Below are positions 1 through 6,095 of a DNA stretch of 15,467 bases, piece after piece. The first letter of the stretch is position 1, and every line of letters starts with the position of its first letter. The position numbers and the translations under genes are program-made. The notes under the pieces were generated by a model that made no database searches, had not been told where the DNA came from, and worked only from the letters and a program-made list of their open reading frames with translations. The stretch spans positions 1 to 15,467 of the forward strand of contig JAISCK010000042.1 in assembly GCA_031265635.1 (NCBI GenBank), read 5' to 3'. Source of the DNA: Spirochaetaceae bacterium. Lineage in GTDB: Bacteria; Spirochaetota; Spirochaetia; Treponematales; Breznakiellaceae.

Positions 1-365
1 GCAAAGGCGCAGATGCACCGGCTGTCATCGCTTATGACCGCCCCCTTCCACCAGGATTCATTTCCCAGAACCTGGTAGTAGTTGGTCCCCGAATCCTTGC
101 CGGACCTGCGGGAAAAGGCAATTTTTCCGTGAACCAGGGCGTCAAAATTCACCCCGTTATTGCTCACCAGGCCGTCATCATAGCCGTAGTCCCGGAAACT
201 TGCCCCGAAATTCCGCAGCGAACCGTCCCACTGATCCGTGTTGTTTTCGTTTTGCGTATAGACGGCCAACACGCCCCGTTTTCCGTCGTTGATATAATCT
301 TCGTTGTCTTCGAATACGGCAGTAGCGGCTTCTTCCATAGCATCGAGAATTTGATTACTATCCAT
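1..365 (-). CDS. Hypothetical protein, C-terminus cut off by window edge
   Basis: An open frame without stops runs from an ATG at 365 to the left edge, giving about 121 residues with no end in the window. The protein is acidic at the start (MDSNQILDAMEEAATAVFED), then rich in Gly, Asn, Asp and aromatic residues, with segments such as SFRDYGYDDG, KIAFSRRSGKDSG and NESWWKGAVISDD. There is no signal peptide or membrane segment, so it is probably cytoplasmic. I do not recognise the family. It lies 55 nt after argD on the same strand, so it could be read from the arg operon, but it also has its own promoter-like sequence right against the start codon. No Shine-Dalgarno sequence precedes the ATG, unlike most other genes here. 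A second Met at residue 10 is a possible alternative start but also lacks one. Coding status is well supported by the length without stops; function is unknown. Confidence 0.7.
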   Translation of the reverse strand, partial: MDSNQILDAMEEAATAVFEDNEDYINDGKRGVLAVYTQNENNTDQWDGSLRNFGASFRDYGYDDGLVSNNGVNFDALVHGKIAFSRRSGKDSGTNYYQVLGNESWWKGAVISDDSRCICAF

Positions 366-372
366 AGGCAAT

Positions 373-401
373 AGAATAGTACGAATACTACAGGCGGTCA
401 A
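373..401 (-). promoter_or_regulatory. Sigma70-like promoter abutting the start of the left-edge gene
   Basis: On the minus strand TTGACC (396-401) is followed after 17 bp by TATTCT (373-378). The predicted start of transcription would be near 366, directly at the ATG at 365, which would make the mRNA leaderless. The -35 element also lies inside a small dyad, GCGGT-CA-ACCGC (394-405). Seen in sequence; use in vivo is inference. Confidence 0.5.
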
Positions 402-420
402 CCGCGAAATTGAAACGGCC

Positions 421-1608
421 TCATTCCTCCGTATCAAGAACTTCCCTAAGCATAGCGATCCCCTCGTCAATTTCCCCGGCGCTGATGGTATAGGGGGGAA
501 GGAGGCGCAGGGTTTTGGGGCCGGCGCTGAGCATGAGGAGGCCGTTCCGCGTCCCGCTTGCCCTGGCTATGGCCGCTTCGAGGAGGGGCCAGGCTTCGAC
601 GCTGAGGTCAATGCCTGTCATGAGGCCCCGGCCCCGCAGGCCGAGTATCTTCGGGTGATTCCAGGATTTGAGGATAGACAGTATCCTGTCTCCCTTGCCC
701 CTAATTTCATCGAGGAATTCCTTGCGGCTAACGGTGTCAAGCACCACGAGACCCCCGGCAGCGGCAAGGGCGTTTCCGCCAAAGGTGGAGCCGTGGTCGC
801 CTGATTCAAATACCCCGGCGGTTTTTTCACCGGCAAGTACGGCGCCTATGGGGACGCCTCCGGCAAGCCCTTTGGCAAGGGTAACCAGGTCGGGCTTTAT
901 TCCGTAGCCTTCACAGGCCAGAAAGGTCCCGGTCCTTCCCACGCCGCTCTGGATTTCATCAATGATGAGCAGTATGTCCCGCCCGGCGCAGAGCCTTGCC
1001 GCTTCCTGTACAAACGCTTCACTCTGGGGCAGTATGCCGCTTTCTCCCTGTATGACTTCCATGAGGAGGGCGCACACCGAGTTGTCCAGGGCGTTGTCCA
1101 GGGCCGCGCTATCCCCTCCCGGTATATACGCGAAACCCTCGGTAAAGGGCCCGAAATTTGTGTGGAATTTGTCCTGTCCCGTGGCCGCCAGGGTTGTAAT
1201 GGTTCTCCCGTGAAAACTCCCCTTGAGGGTAACTATTCTGTGCCTTCCTTCCCCGTATTTTTTGAATGAATACTTCCTGGCTATCTTGCAGGCGCCTTCA
1301 TTGGCTTCCGCGCCCGAATTGGCGAGAAAAACCTTTTCCATTCCGGCGCCGGAACAGGCCCGTACCAGATGTTCCGCGAAGGCGGAGGCAATATCACTCT
1401 GAAAATAGTTTGAAGTATGTATGAGCCTTGAAGCCTGGCGGGAAAGGGCCTCAACCAGGGGGGCATAGCCGTGGCCGAGGCAGTTCACCGCGATGCCCGA
1501 AGTAAAATCAAGGAATTTTCTTCCCTGCGTATCGGTGAGCCATGATCCCTTTCCTTCGGAAAATACAGGGGACAGCCGGTGATAAGTATTCATAAAAAAA
1601 TCGCTCAT
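421..1608 (-). CDS. argD: Acetylornithine aminotransferase
   Basis: This 395-residue PLP enzyme exchanges an amino group between glutamate and N-acetylglutamate semialdehyde, giving N-acetylornithine, and is cytoplasmic. Class III aminotransferase signatures are clear: NSGAEANEGACKIARKY near residue 100, the GSFHGRT loop, IIDEIQSGVGRTG with the PLP-ring aspartate, and TLAKGLAGG with the Schiff-base lysine at residue 246. HGSTFGGNALA follows. The length is normal for ArgD. The start at 1608 is preceded by AAGGAAGGA, 12 nt after the argB stop, so it is the last arg gene of the operon. GabT, AstC or LysJ-type aminotransferases share these motifs; the choice of ArgD rests on the neighbours argB, argJ and argC. 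No ending hairpin is visible in the 55 nt after the stop. Confidence 0.95.
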   Translation of the reverse strand: MSDFFMNTYHRLSPVFSEGKGSWLTDTQGRKFLDFTSGIAVNCLGHGYAPLVEALSRQASRLIHTSNYFQSDIASAFAEHLVRACSGAGMEKVFLANSGAEANEGACKIARKYSFKKYGEGRHRIVTLKGSFHGRTITTLAATGQDKFHTNFGPFTEGFAYIPGGDSAALDNALDNSVCALLMEVIQGESGILPQSEAFVQEAARLCAGRDILLIIDEIQSGVGRTGTFLACEGYGIKPDLVTLAKGLAGGVPIGAVLAGEKTAGVFESGDHGSTFGGNALAAAGGLVVLDTVSRKEFLDEIRGKGDRILSILKSWNHPKILGLRGRGLMTGIDLSVEAWPLLEAAIARASGTRNGLLMLSAGPKTLRLLPPYTISAGEIDEGIAMLREVLDTEE

Positions 1609-1620
1609 GGTATCCTTCCT

Positions 1621-2496
1621 TTATACAATCATGGTCCCTATGCCCTCATCGGTAAAGAGTTCGACAAGAAGGGCATGGGGAAGCCTGCCGTCAATTATGT
1701 GGGCGCGGGAAACCCCGCCGTCCAGGGCAAGGCGGCAGCATTCGGTCTTGGGTATCATGCCCCCGTTCACTATGCCCTGCTTTGTAAGATCTTCCAGTTC
1801 CTCACGGTAGATGACTTTAAGAAGCGAACCGGGGTCATTGACATCCGCGAGAACGCCCCGGACATCGGTCATGAGGAGAAGTTTTTCCGCCCCGAGCGCG
1901 GCGGCTATTTTCGCAGCCGCGATATCGGCGTTGATGTTGAGGCTTTGCCCGGCATCGTTTTCCGTACCTATAGCCACGGTGGAAACTACCGGTATATACC
2001 CGCCGCCAAGGGCTGTCTCAAGGAGGCCGGTATTGACTTTGGTTATTTCACCCACAAGACCCAGGTCTCCGTTTTCGCCGCTGTAGCGCACGCCCTCAAG
2101 GAGTGAACCGTCTATGCCGCAGAGTCCCAGGGCCCGGCCTCCGGCCTGCTGAACAAGGCTGACTATGTCTTTGTTCACCTTGCCGGCCAGCACCATTTGA
2201 ACAAGTTCCATGGTTTCGGCATCGGTATACCTGAGCCCCCGGACAAAACGGCTTTCCTTGCCGGTTTTTTTAAGGAGCATGTCTATCTCGGGGCCGCCGC
2301 CGTGAACCAGCACTGTCTTTATGCCCACGCAGGCCATAAGCACTATGTCCTGAATCACCGCCGCCTTGAGTTCCGGCGAGATCATGGCATTACCGCCGTA
2401 TTTGACTACGACGGTTTTCCCATAATGCCGCTGAATATAGGGAAGGGCGTGGACAAGTATGCCTGCCCGGTCCTGGCCGCTGCCTGAGTCGTCCAT
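1621..2496 (-). CDS. argB: Acetylglutamate kinase
   Basis: This 291-residue amino acid kinase phosphorylates the gamma-carboxyl of N-acetylglutamate with ATP, the usually controlled second step of arginine synthesis. Visible motifs are VVKYGGNAM near residue 35 (phosphate binding), LVHGGGPEID near residue 65 (acetylglutamate binding), a GLCGIDG segment near 125, NINADIAAAKIAAALGAEKLLLMTDVRGV at about 185-215, and GGMIPKTECCRLALDGGV towards the end. The N-terminal extension before HALPYIQRHYG resembles the mobile N-helix of the arginine-sensitive hexameric type, which would suggest feedback inhibition by arginine (inference). The ATG lies 4 nt after the stop of the ABM-domain gene and the nearest purine-rich site is distant, so translational coupling is likely. 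Length is normal. Confidence 0.95.
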   Translation of the reverse strand: MDDSGSGQDRAGILVHALPYIQRHYGKTVVVKYGGNAMISPELKAAVIQDIVLMACVGIKTVLVHGGGPEIDMLLKKTGKESRFVRGLRYTDAETMELVQMVLAGKVNKDIVSLVQQAGGRALGLCGIDGSLLEGVRYSGENGDLGLVGEITKVNTGLLETALGGGYIPVVSTVAIGTENDAGQSLNINADIAAAKIAAALGAEKLLLMTDVRGVLADVNDPGSLLKVIYREELEDLTKQGIVNGGMIPKTECCRLALDGGVSRAHIIDGRLPHALLVELFTDEGIGTMIV

Positions 2497-2500
2497 GACG

Positions 2501-2809
2501 TTACGCGGTCTCCCCTACCCTGGCTGAGACGCTTTCCCGCATGGGGCCGAGCAGCCTGCCGTACTCGGCCATGTGGGATGATTTGCCGTGGGCTTCAAGG
2601 GCTTCAAAGGATTCCCACTTTTCAACAAGGGTGAGCCTGTTATTCTGCACGGGCTCCTGTATCCTCAGAGGCGACGCGATTTCCCGTATATAGGTGTATT
2701 CGACGCAGCCTTTTTCCGCCAGCACCAGGGGACGGAGCTTTTTAATTCCGTCAAGGTAGCTGTCCATCATTCCATCCTTGATGGTGAACGTTACCAGCAC
2801 ATGTATCAT
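2501..2809 (-). CDS. Antibiotic biosynthesis monooxygenase (ABM) domain protein
   Basis: A 102-residue single-domain protein of the dimeric alpha+beta barrel type, with the pattern of the YgiN/LsrG-like group: MIHVLVTFTIKDG at the start, a middle GCVEYTYIRE strand, LTLVEKWESFEALEAHGKSSH and a closing helix. Members act as cofactor-free quinol monooxygenases or small-molecule isomerases, and many have unknown substrates. It sits inside the arginine operon between argJ and argB, with 4 nt to argB and its own good Shine-Dalgarno sequence (AAAGGAG, 7 nt before ATG at 2809). No step of arginine synthesis needs such an enzyme, so its role here is not explained. The TLVEKWES stretch and the following His are typical. 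Family call is fairly secure; substrate cannot be given. Confidence 0.8.
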   Translation of the reverse strand: MIHVLVTFTIKDGMMDSYLDGIKKLRPLVLAEKGCVEYTYIREIASPLRIQEPVQNNRLTLVEKWESFEALEAHGKSSHMAEYGRLLGPMRESVSARVGETA

Positions 2810-2825
2810 TACGCAACTCCTTTAT

Positions 2826-2867
2826 GGCGGCGCAAACCGCCGTTATGATGAGGCGGGACAACCCGCC
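2826..2867 (-). promoter_or_regulatory. Two tandem RNA hairpins between argJ and the ABM gene
   Basis: The 59-nt gap holds two GC stems: GGCGGG (2852-2857) with CCCGCC (2862-2867) around a 4-nt loop, beginning one nt after the argJ stop, and GGCGG (2826-2830) with CCGCC (2837-2841) around a 6-nt loop, just upstream of the Shine-Dalgarno site of the next gene. Neither is followed by a U-run, so they are not normal intrinsic terminators. They may protect the argC-argJ message from decay or tune downstream expression (inference). Confidence 0.55.
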
Positions 2868-2868
2868 A

Positions 2869-4107
2869 TCAGGACCTGTAATCGCCGTTTATCTTAACAT
2901 AGTCGTAGCTGAGATCGCAGCCCCATACCTCCGCGGAACCGGGGCCGTCCCCGGCGCTGACGCGGATTTCGATTTCCCCGCCGGACAGAACGCGCTTTGC
3001 CTCTTCTTCGGAAAATTCCACCGGGCTTCCATTTTTGAAGACAGTGACGACGCCTGAGTTTCCGGCGTCCGCTGTCCCGGCAAAATCCACGCTTGCCATA
3101 TCAGGGTTAAACGAAACGCCCGCGTAACCCAGGGCGCAAAGCACCCTCCCCCAGTTCGCGTCGGCGCCAAAACAGGCGGCCTTGACAAGGCTTGAGGAAA
3201 CCACCGATTTCGCCAGAGCCTCGGCATCGGCTTCGCTCCCCGCGCCGGAAACCTTTACGGTAACAAGTTTGGTCGCCCCTTCGCCGTCCCACGCCATGGC
3301 CCTGGCAAGTTTCACGCAGAGAAAAATCAGCGTTTCTTCAAAAATAGTATAATCGGGGCCTTCCGTCTGGATCGGGGCGTTTCCTGACGCGCCGTTGGCC
3401 AGGATGAGAACCATGTCATTGGTGGAAGTATCGCCGTCTACGCTCAGGCGGTTAAAGGAAAGGCCCGCCGCTTTCCTGAGGGCGCGGTAAAGGAGTTCGC
3501 GGTTTATGGCGCAGTCGGTGGTTATAAAACACAGCATGGTTGCCATATTGGGATGTATCATCCCCGAACCCTTGGTCATGGCGCCGAAACGCACGGTTTT
3601 TCCGGCGATTTCACATTCCACGGCTATATCCTTGCGCCGGGTGTCGGTGGTCATGATGGCTTCGAGGGCGGCGTCATGGCCCGCCTGGTCATTGTTAAGC
3701 GAATTGACCAGGGAAGAAGAAGCCGCTTCTATTTTTTCTATGGGAAGGGGAACGCCTATGACCCCTGTGGAAGCGACGGCAAAAGCCTCGGGGCCCAGGG
3801 CCAATTCGTCGGCGGCAAGGGCGGCCATGCGCCTGGCGGCCCTTATTCCCGCCTCGCCGGTACAGGCATTGGCATTGCCCGAATTGGCGATGACCCCGTG
3901 AAGCCGCCCCCGCGCAAGATGTTCGGCGCTTACCAGAATACTCGCCGCCCTGACCAGATTTGTGGTAAACAGCGCCGCCGCCGCGCAGGTTTTTTCCGAA
4001 TAAATCAGGCCCAGGTCCCGCTTTTTTTCCGAAGCCTTGATTCCGCACCATACGCCTCCGGCCCGGAACCCCCTGGCCGCGCATACACCGCCGCTGATTG
4101 TTTTCAT
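2869..4107 (-). CDS. argJ: Glutamate N-acetyltransferase (ornithine acetyltransferase), possibly bifunctional
   Basis: This 412-residue enzyme moves the acetyl group from N-acetylornithine to glutamate, freeing ornithine and regenerating N-acetylglutamate; some members also use acetyl-CoA. The self-cleavage site is clear: TKGSGMIHPNMATMLCFITTD, with Thr190 as the expected nucleophile and cleavage between Ala189 and Thr190 to give alpha and beta chains. Other family marks are ANSGNANACTG near 74-84, ASTGVIGVPLP near 112-122 and the SVDGDTSTNDM segment after the cleavage site; GADANWGRVLCALGYAG lies further on. Length is typical. It starts 8 nt after argC, and its TAGGAG ribosome site begins with the argC stop codon, so the two are tightly coupled. 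Whether it also has acetyl-CoA synthase activity cannot be read from sequence alone. No argA is in the window. Confidence 0.95.
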   Translation of the reverse strand: MKTISGGVCAARGFRAGGVWCGIKASEKKRDLGLIYSEKTCAAAALFTTNLVRAASILVSAEHLARGRLHGVIANSGNANACTGEAGIRAARRMAALAADELALGPEAFAVASTGVIGVPLPIEKIEAASSSLVNSLNNDQAGHDAALEAIMTTDTRRKDIAVECEIAGKTVRFGAMTKGSGMIHPNMATMLCFITTDCAINRELLYRALRKAAGLSFNRLSVDGDTSTNDMVLILANGASGNAPIQTEGPDYTIFEETLIFLCVKLARAMAWDGEGATKLVTVKVSGAGSEADAEALAKSVVSSSLVKAACFGADANWGRVLCALGYAGVSFNPDMASVDFAGTADAGNSGVVTVFKNGSPVEFSEEEAKRVLSGGEIEIRVSAGDGPGSAEVWGCDLSYDYVKINGDYRS

Positions 4108-4115
4108 GACCGCTC

Positions 4116-5210
4116 CTAAAACGCCGCGGGGACCCCGTCGAGTCCCAGCCTTTCGTCAAATCCAAAGATGATATTCATATTTTGAACAGCCTGACCGGCC
4201 GCGCCCTTGACCATATTGTCAATGGCGCTGACCACGATGAGGATGGTCCCGGTCTGGTCAAGATGAACCGAAATGTCGCAGTAATTGGACTGCCTGACCC
4301 CCCTGGTTGACGCCGTAGTTCCCGCCGGGAGAACGCGGACAAAGGGTTCATCCTTGTAAAAATCCGCGTACAGTTCCCGGATTTCAGCGGCCCGCGCCAA
4401 AACCTCCTCTGAGGGCGGCCGGTCAAAAGGAAGCCCCGGCGGGAGCGGTCCGAGAGGAATATATATCGTACTCAGTATGCCCCGGTTCATCGGCGCAAGA
4501 TGGGGAGTAAACACAAGCTGAACCCGGCGGCCGGCCATTTTCCCCAGGGTCCGGCTTATCTCAGGTATATGCCTGTGGGCCCCTGTTTTGTAGGGAGTCA
4601 TGGCGTCGGCACATTCGGGAAAATGAAAGGCCCGGGCAGGTTCCCTGCCGCCGCCTGTTATCCCCGACGCGGCGTCAACAATGACAGGCCCTTCCCCGGC
4701 AAGGCCCCGGGCAAGGCAGGGATAGCAGCCCAGGGAAGCGCCTGTGGGATAACAGCCCGGATTGCCGATAATCACGGGCCCCTGCGCGGCAAGCTCCCGG
4801 ATGCGGGCGCGGTTCAGTTCGGGAAGCCCGTAAACCGAACACTCCCGCAGTCCGGGGCGGTCATAAGGCTTGCCGTACCAGGCGCTGTACACAGCTTCAT
4901 CATCGTCAAAACGAAAATCGGCGGACAAATCAATATAGGAAATCCCCCTGTCCACAGCCGCCCCGGCGTACCGCTCGCCCACACCGTTGGGCAGGGCCGC
5001 GAACACGCAATCGCTTTCCGCGACGGCCTCTTCGGGGCTGACCAGGACAGATGAAACAAGGCCCCGCAGATTGGGGTATATGTCTTCTATATATTCACCG
5101 GCATGAGAACTGGACGCGAGGATCAGGGGCCCGGCTTCGGGATGGCCCCGCAGCAGCCTGATTAATTCGGCGCCGGCGTAACCTGTGGCGCCGATGATAC
5201 CTATGGTCAT
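4116..5210 (-). CDS. argC: N-acetyl-gamma-glutamyl-phosphate reductase
   Basis: This 364-residue NADPH enzyme reduces N-acetylglutamyl phosphate to the semialdehyde in the cytoplasm. It opens with a dinucleotide-binding loop (IGIIGATGYAGAELIRLL), shows SADFRFDD, and has the active-site motif GNPGCYPTGA with the catalytic cysteine at residue 153. The family segments SGITGGGREP, RHIPEI and VQLVFTPHLAPMNRGI follow. It is slightly longer than common ArgC proteins (about 345) but without a break. The ATG at 5210 is preceded by an excellent AAGGAGGT site with 6-nt spacing. It is the first gene of the arg operon, and the long AT-rich region upstream carries ARG-box-like sequences, so repression by arginine through ArgR is likely. 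Confidence 0.96.
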   Translation of the reverse strand: MTIGIIGATGYAGAELIRLLRGHPEAGPLILASSSHAGEYIEDIYPNLRGLVSSVLVSPEEAVAESDCVFAALPNGVGERYAGAAVDRGISYIDLSADFRFDDDEAVYSAWYGKPYDRPGLRECSVYGLPELNRARIRELAAQGPVIIGNPGCYPTGASLGCYPCLARGLAGEGPVIVDAASGITGGGREPARAFHFPECADAMTPYKTGAHRHIPEISRTLGKMAGRRVQLVFTPHLAPMNRGILSTIYIPLGPLPPGLPFDRPPSEEVLARAAEIRELYADFYKDEPFVRVLPAGTTASTRGVRQSNYCDISVHLDQTGTILIVVSAIDNMVKGAAGQAVQNMNIIFGFDERLGLDGVPAAF

Positions 5211-5242
5211 CAGAAACCTCCTTAGATAATCCAGGGCCGCTT

Positions 5243-5275
5243 TTTCAAATTTTATTTTGAAACAAGTCCAGTATA
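5243..5275 (-). promoter_or_regulatory. Proximal candidate argC promoter -10 and adjacent dyad
   Basis: Minus-strand TATACT (5270-5275) is a good -10 element; the -35 at 17 bp (TTTCTA, 5293-5298) is poor. Transcription would begin near 5263, and the early leader contains the perfect dyad TTTCAAA (5243-5249) / TTTGAAA (5256-5262). The dyad does not fit the ARG box, since its half sites point the opposite way. Which argC promoter is used cannot be decided from sequence. Confidence 0.35.
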
Positions 5276-5378
5276 CCCGGAAAAGATTTTTTTAGAAAGG
5301 ACGGCGGAAAAAGCGGGAAGATGAGACAAAAACACCCGCAAGGCCGGAGGGAAACGTATTTCCGTTCATGGATATAAA

Positions 5379-5404
5379 ATTGCATAATTATTTACCCGTG
5401 TCAA
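5379..5404 (-). promoter_or_regulatory. Distal candidate argC promoter with ARG-like box in its spacer
   Basis: On the minus strand a perfect TTGACA (5399-5404) is followed at 17 to 19 bp by AATTTT or TTTTAT as a weak -10. The spacer and -10 overlap an 18-bp sequence (5379-5396) that fits 15 of 18 positions of the ARG box consensus WNTGAATWWWWATTCANW. A repressor bound there would block the promoter. It would give argC a leader of about 170 nt. Promoter activity is inference. Confidence 0.4.
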
Positions 5405-5471
5405 TACTTCAAGATGAATATATACAAAAATTCCCGGAAAAACGCCTCTCTGGGCCCAAAAAACGCCTATA

Positions 5472-5510
5472 TTTAAATATTTATCCAATAATAATGAATA
5501 TTTATTCGAT
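5472..5510. promoter_or_regulatory. Tandem ARG boxes, probable ArgR operator
   Basis: Two 18-bp sequences fit the ARG box consensus WNTGAATWWWWATTCANW: TTTAAATATTTATCCAAT at 5472-5489 (16 of 18) and AATGAATATTTATTCGAT at 5493-5510 (17 of 18). They are separated by exactly 3 bp, the spacing known for ArgR hexamer binding in Escherichia coli operators. A weaker third copy (about 15 of 18) starts at 5515 and overlaps the plus-strand -35. The position between argC and a divergent gene, and the arginine genes downstream, make ArgR/AhrC-type control very likely; ArgR itself is not in the window. Confidence 0.75.
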
Positions 5511-5526
5511 TTAATTTGAATCTTAC

Positions 5527-5555
5527 TTGACACAAACGGAAAAAATTTAGAATAT
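5527..5555 (+). promoter_or_regulatory. Promoter of the Cys-rich protein gene
   Basis: A perfect -35 TTGACA (5527-5532) is followed by GAATAT at 17 bp (5550-5555) or TAGAAT at 15 bp (5548-5553). Transcription would begin near 5560, about 25 nt before the ATG, leaving room for the GAGGAG ribosome site. The ARG box pair ends 16 bp upstream of the -35 element and a degenerate third box overlaps it. Confidence 0.55.
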
Positions 5556-5585
5556 TTATGCATTGCCTATGACGAGGAGTATACC

Positions 5586-5951
5586 ATGATGACCCCAGCG
5601 GTCCTTGAAGAAACCATAACGGACGCTTTTGTTGAGCGGAAAGACGACGCTGATTTTCATCCCGGAAAAGTCTACTGCGCCAACTGCATCCATTGCAAAC
5701 TGGTACCGTCAATTCAAAATGATGAAGGCTTTTATGTACTGCGCATACGCTGCGACGCGGGCAAATGGAAAAAGAAACTCGGCGAGGAAAAGATATACAA
5801 GTACTGCACCATCGCCCGGCGCTATCTTGACGCCTGCGACTCCTATGACGACATGGGCGACACCCGGACCTTTATGCGGGACCTTAAAAAGACCCTGCCC
5901 GGCAAGGACCTGTACTATTCGCCCTGCGCGACAGCGGATTCGCCCTGGTGA
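5586..5951 (+). CDS. Cys-rich hypothetical protein, probable metal-binding
   Basis: A 121-residue soluble protein of unknown function. The ATG at 5586 has a GAGGAG site 6 nt upstream and a promoter further up, so the start is well supported. It holds seven cysteines: Cys31, Cys34 and Cys37 as CANCIHC, then Cys56 (RCDAGKW), Cys74 (KYCTIARRY), Cys84 and Cys114. The CxxCxxC cluster followed by single cysteines after basic or aromatic residues suggests a structural zinc site or possibly an iron-sulfur site; the sequence alone cannot separate these. No signal peptide or helix membrane segment is present. It faces away from the arginine operon and lies next to the ARG boxes, which hints at joint control with arginine synthesis. 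I have a vague impression of similar proteins in treponemes but cannot name a family. Confidence 0.8.
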   Translation: MMTPAVLEETITDAFVERKDDADFHPGKVYCANCIHCKLVPSIQNDEGFYVLRIRCDAGKWKKKLGEEKIYKYCTIARRYLDACDSYDDMGDTRTFMRDLKKTLPGKDLYYSPCATADSPW

Positions 5952-6095
5952 AACGAGGACTCAAACCCGGAACCAGGAGGGTCTTGAAACCGGCTCATTC
6001 TTTGTATGGCGATAACCCGGCAGCGGCTTTTCTCTTCCTGCGCCGCCTATCGGCCCAGTTTGTCCGACAGGACAAAAAAACATATACACGCCCCG

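Larger units (their letters stand above)
5211..5585. other. Intergenic control region between divergent argC and the Cys-rich gene
   Basis: This 375-bp stretch has no credible gene. It holds, from left to right: the argC ribosome site, a TTTCAAA-N6-TTTGAAA dyad (5243-5262), a TATACT box on the minus strand (5270-5275), a minus-strand TTGACA with an ARG-like sequence inside its spacer (5379-5404), a TGAATATATA half site (5415-5424), a perfectly spaced ARG box pair (5472-5510), and a plus-strand TTGACA promoter (5527-5555). The part from about 5365 to 5560 is much richer in A and T than the flanking genes. Confidence 0.75.

Noticed and set aside
1579..2106. Plus-strand open frame of 175 codons opposite argB
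   Set aside because: Antisense to a clear acetylglutamate kinase; no motif, no promoter.
3553..4119. Plus-strand open frame of 188 codons opposite argJ
   Set aside because: Covers the ArgJ region in antisense; Gly/Arg-rich low-information translation typical of shadows.
5243..5262. TTTCAAA-N6-TTTGAAA as an ARG box
   Set aside because: Half sites are inverted relative to TGAAT...ATTCA, so it does not fit the consensus; kept only as an unassigned dyad.
5366..5712. Two short minus-strand frames in the argC upstream region
   Set aside because: AT-rich, no ribosome site, overlap ARG boxes and the Cys-rich gene; chance frames.
6059..6076. TTTGTCC-GACA-GGACAAA hairpin followed by A-run as a terminator
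   Set aside because: The T-run precedes the stem on the minus strand and an A-run follows it on the plus strand, so no U-tail results in either direction.
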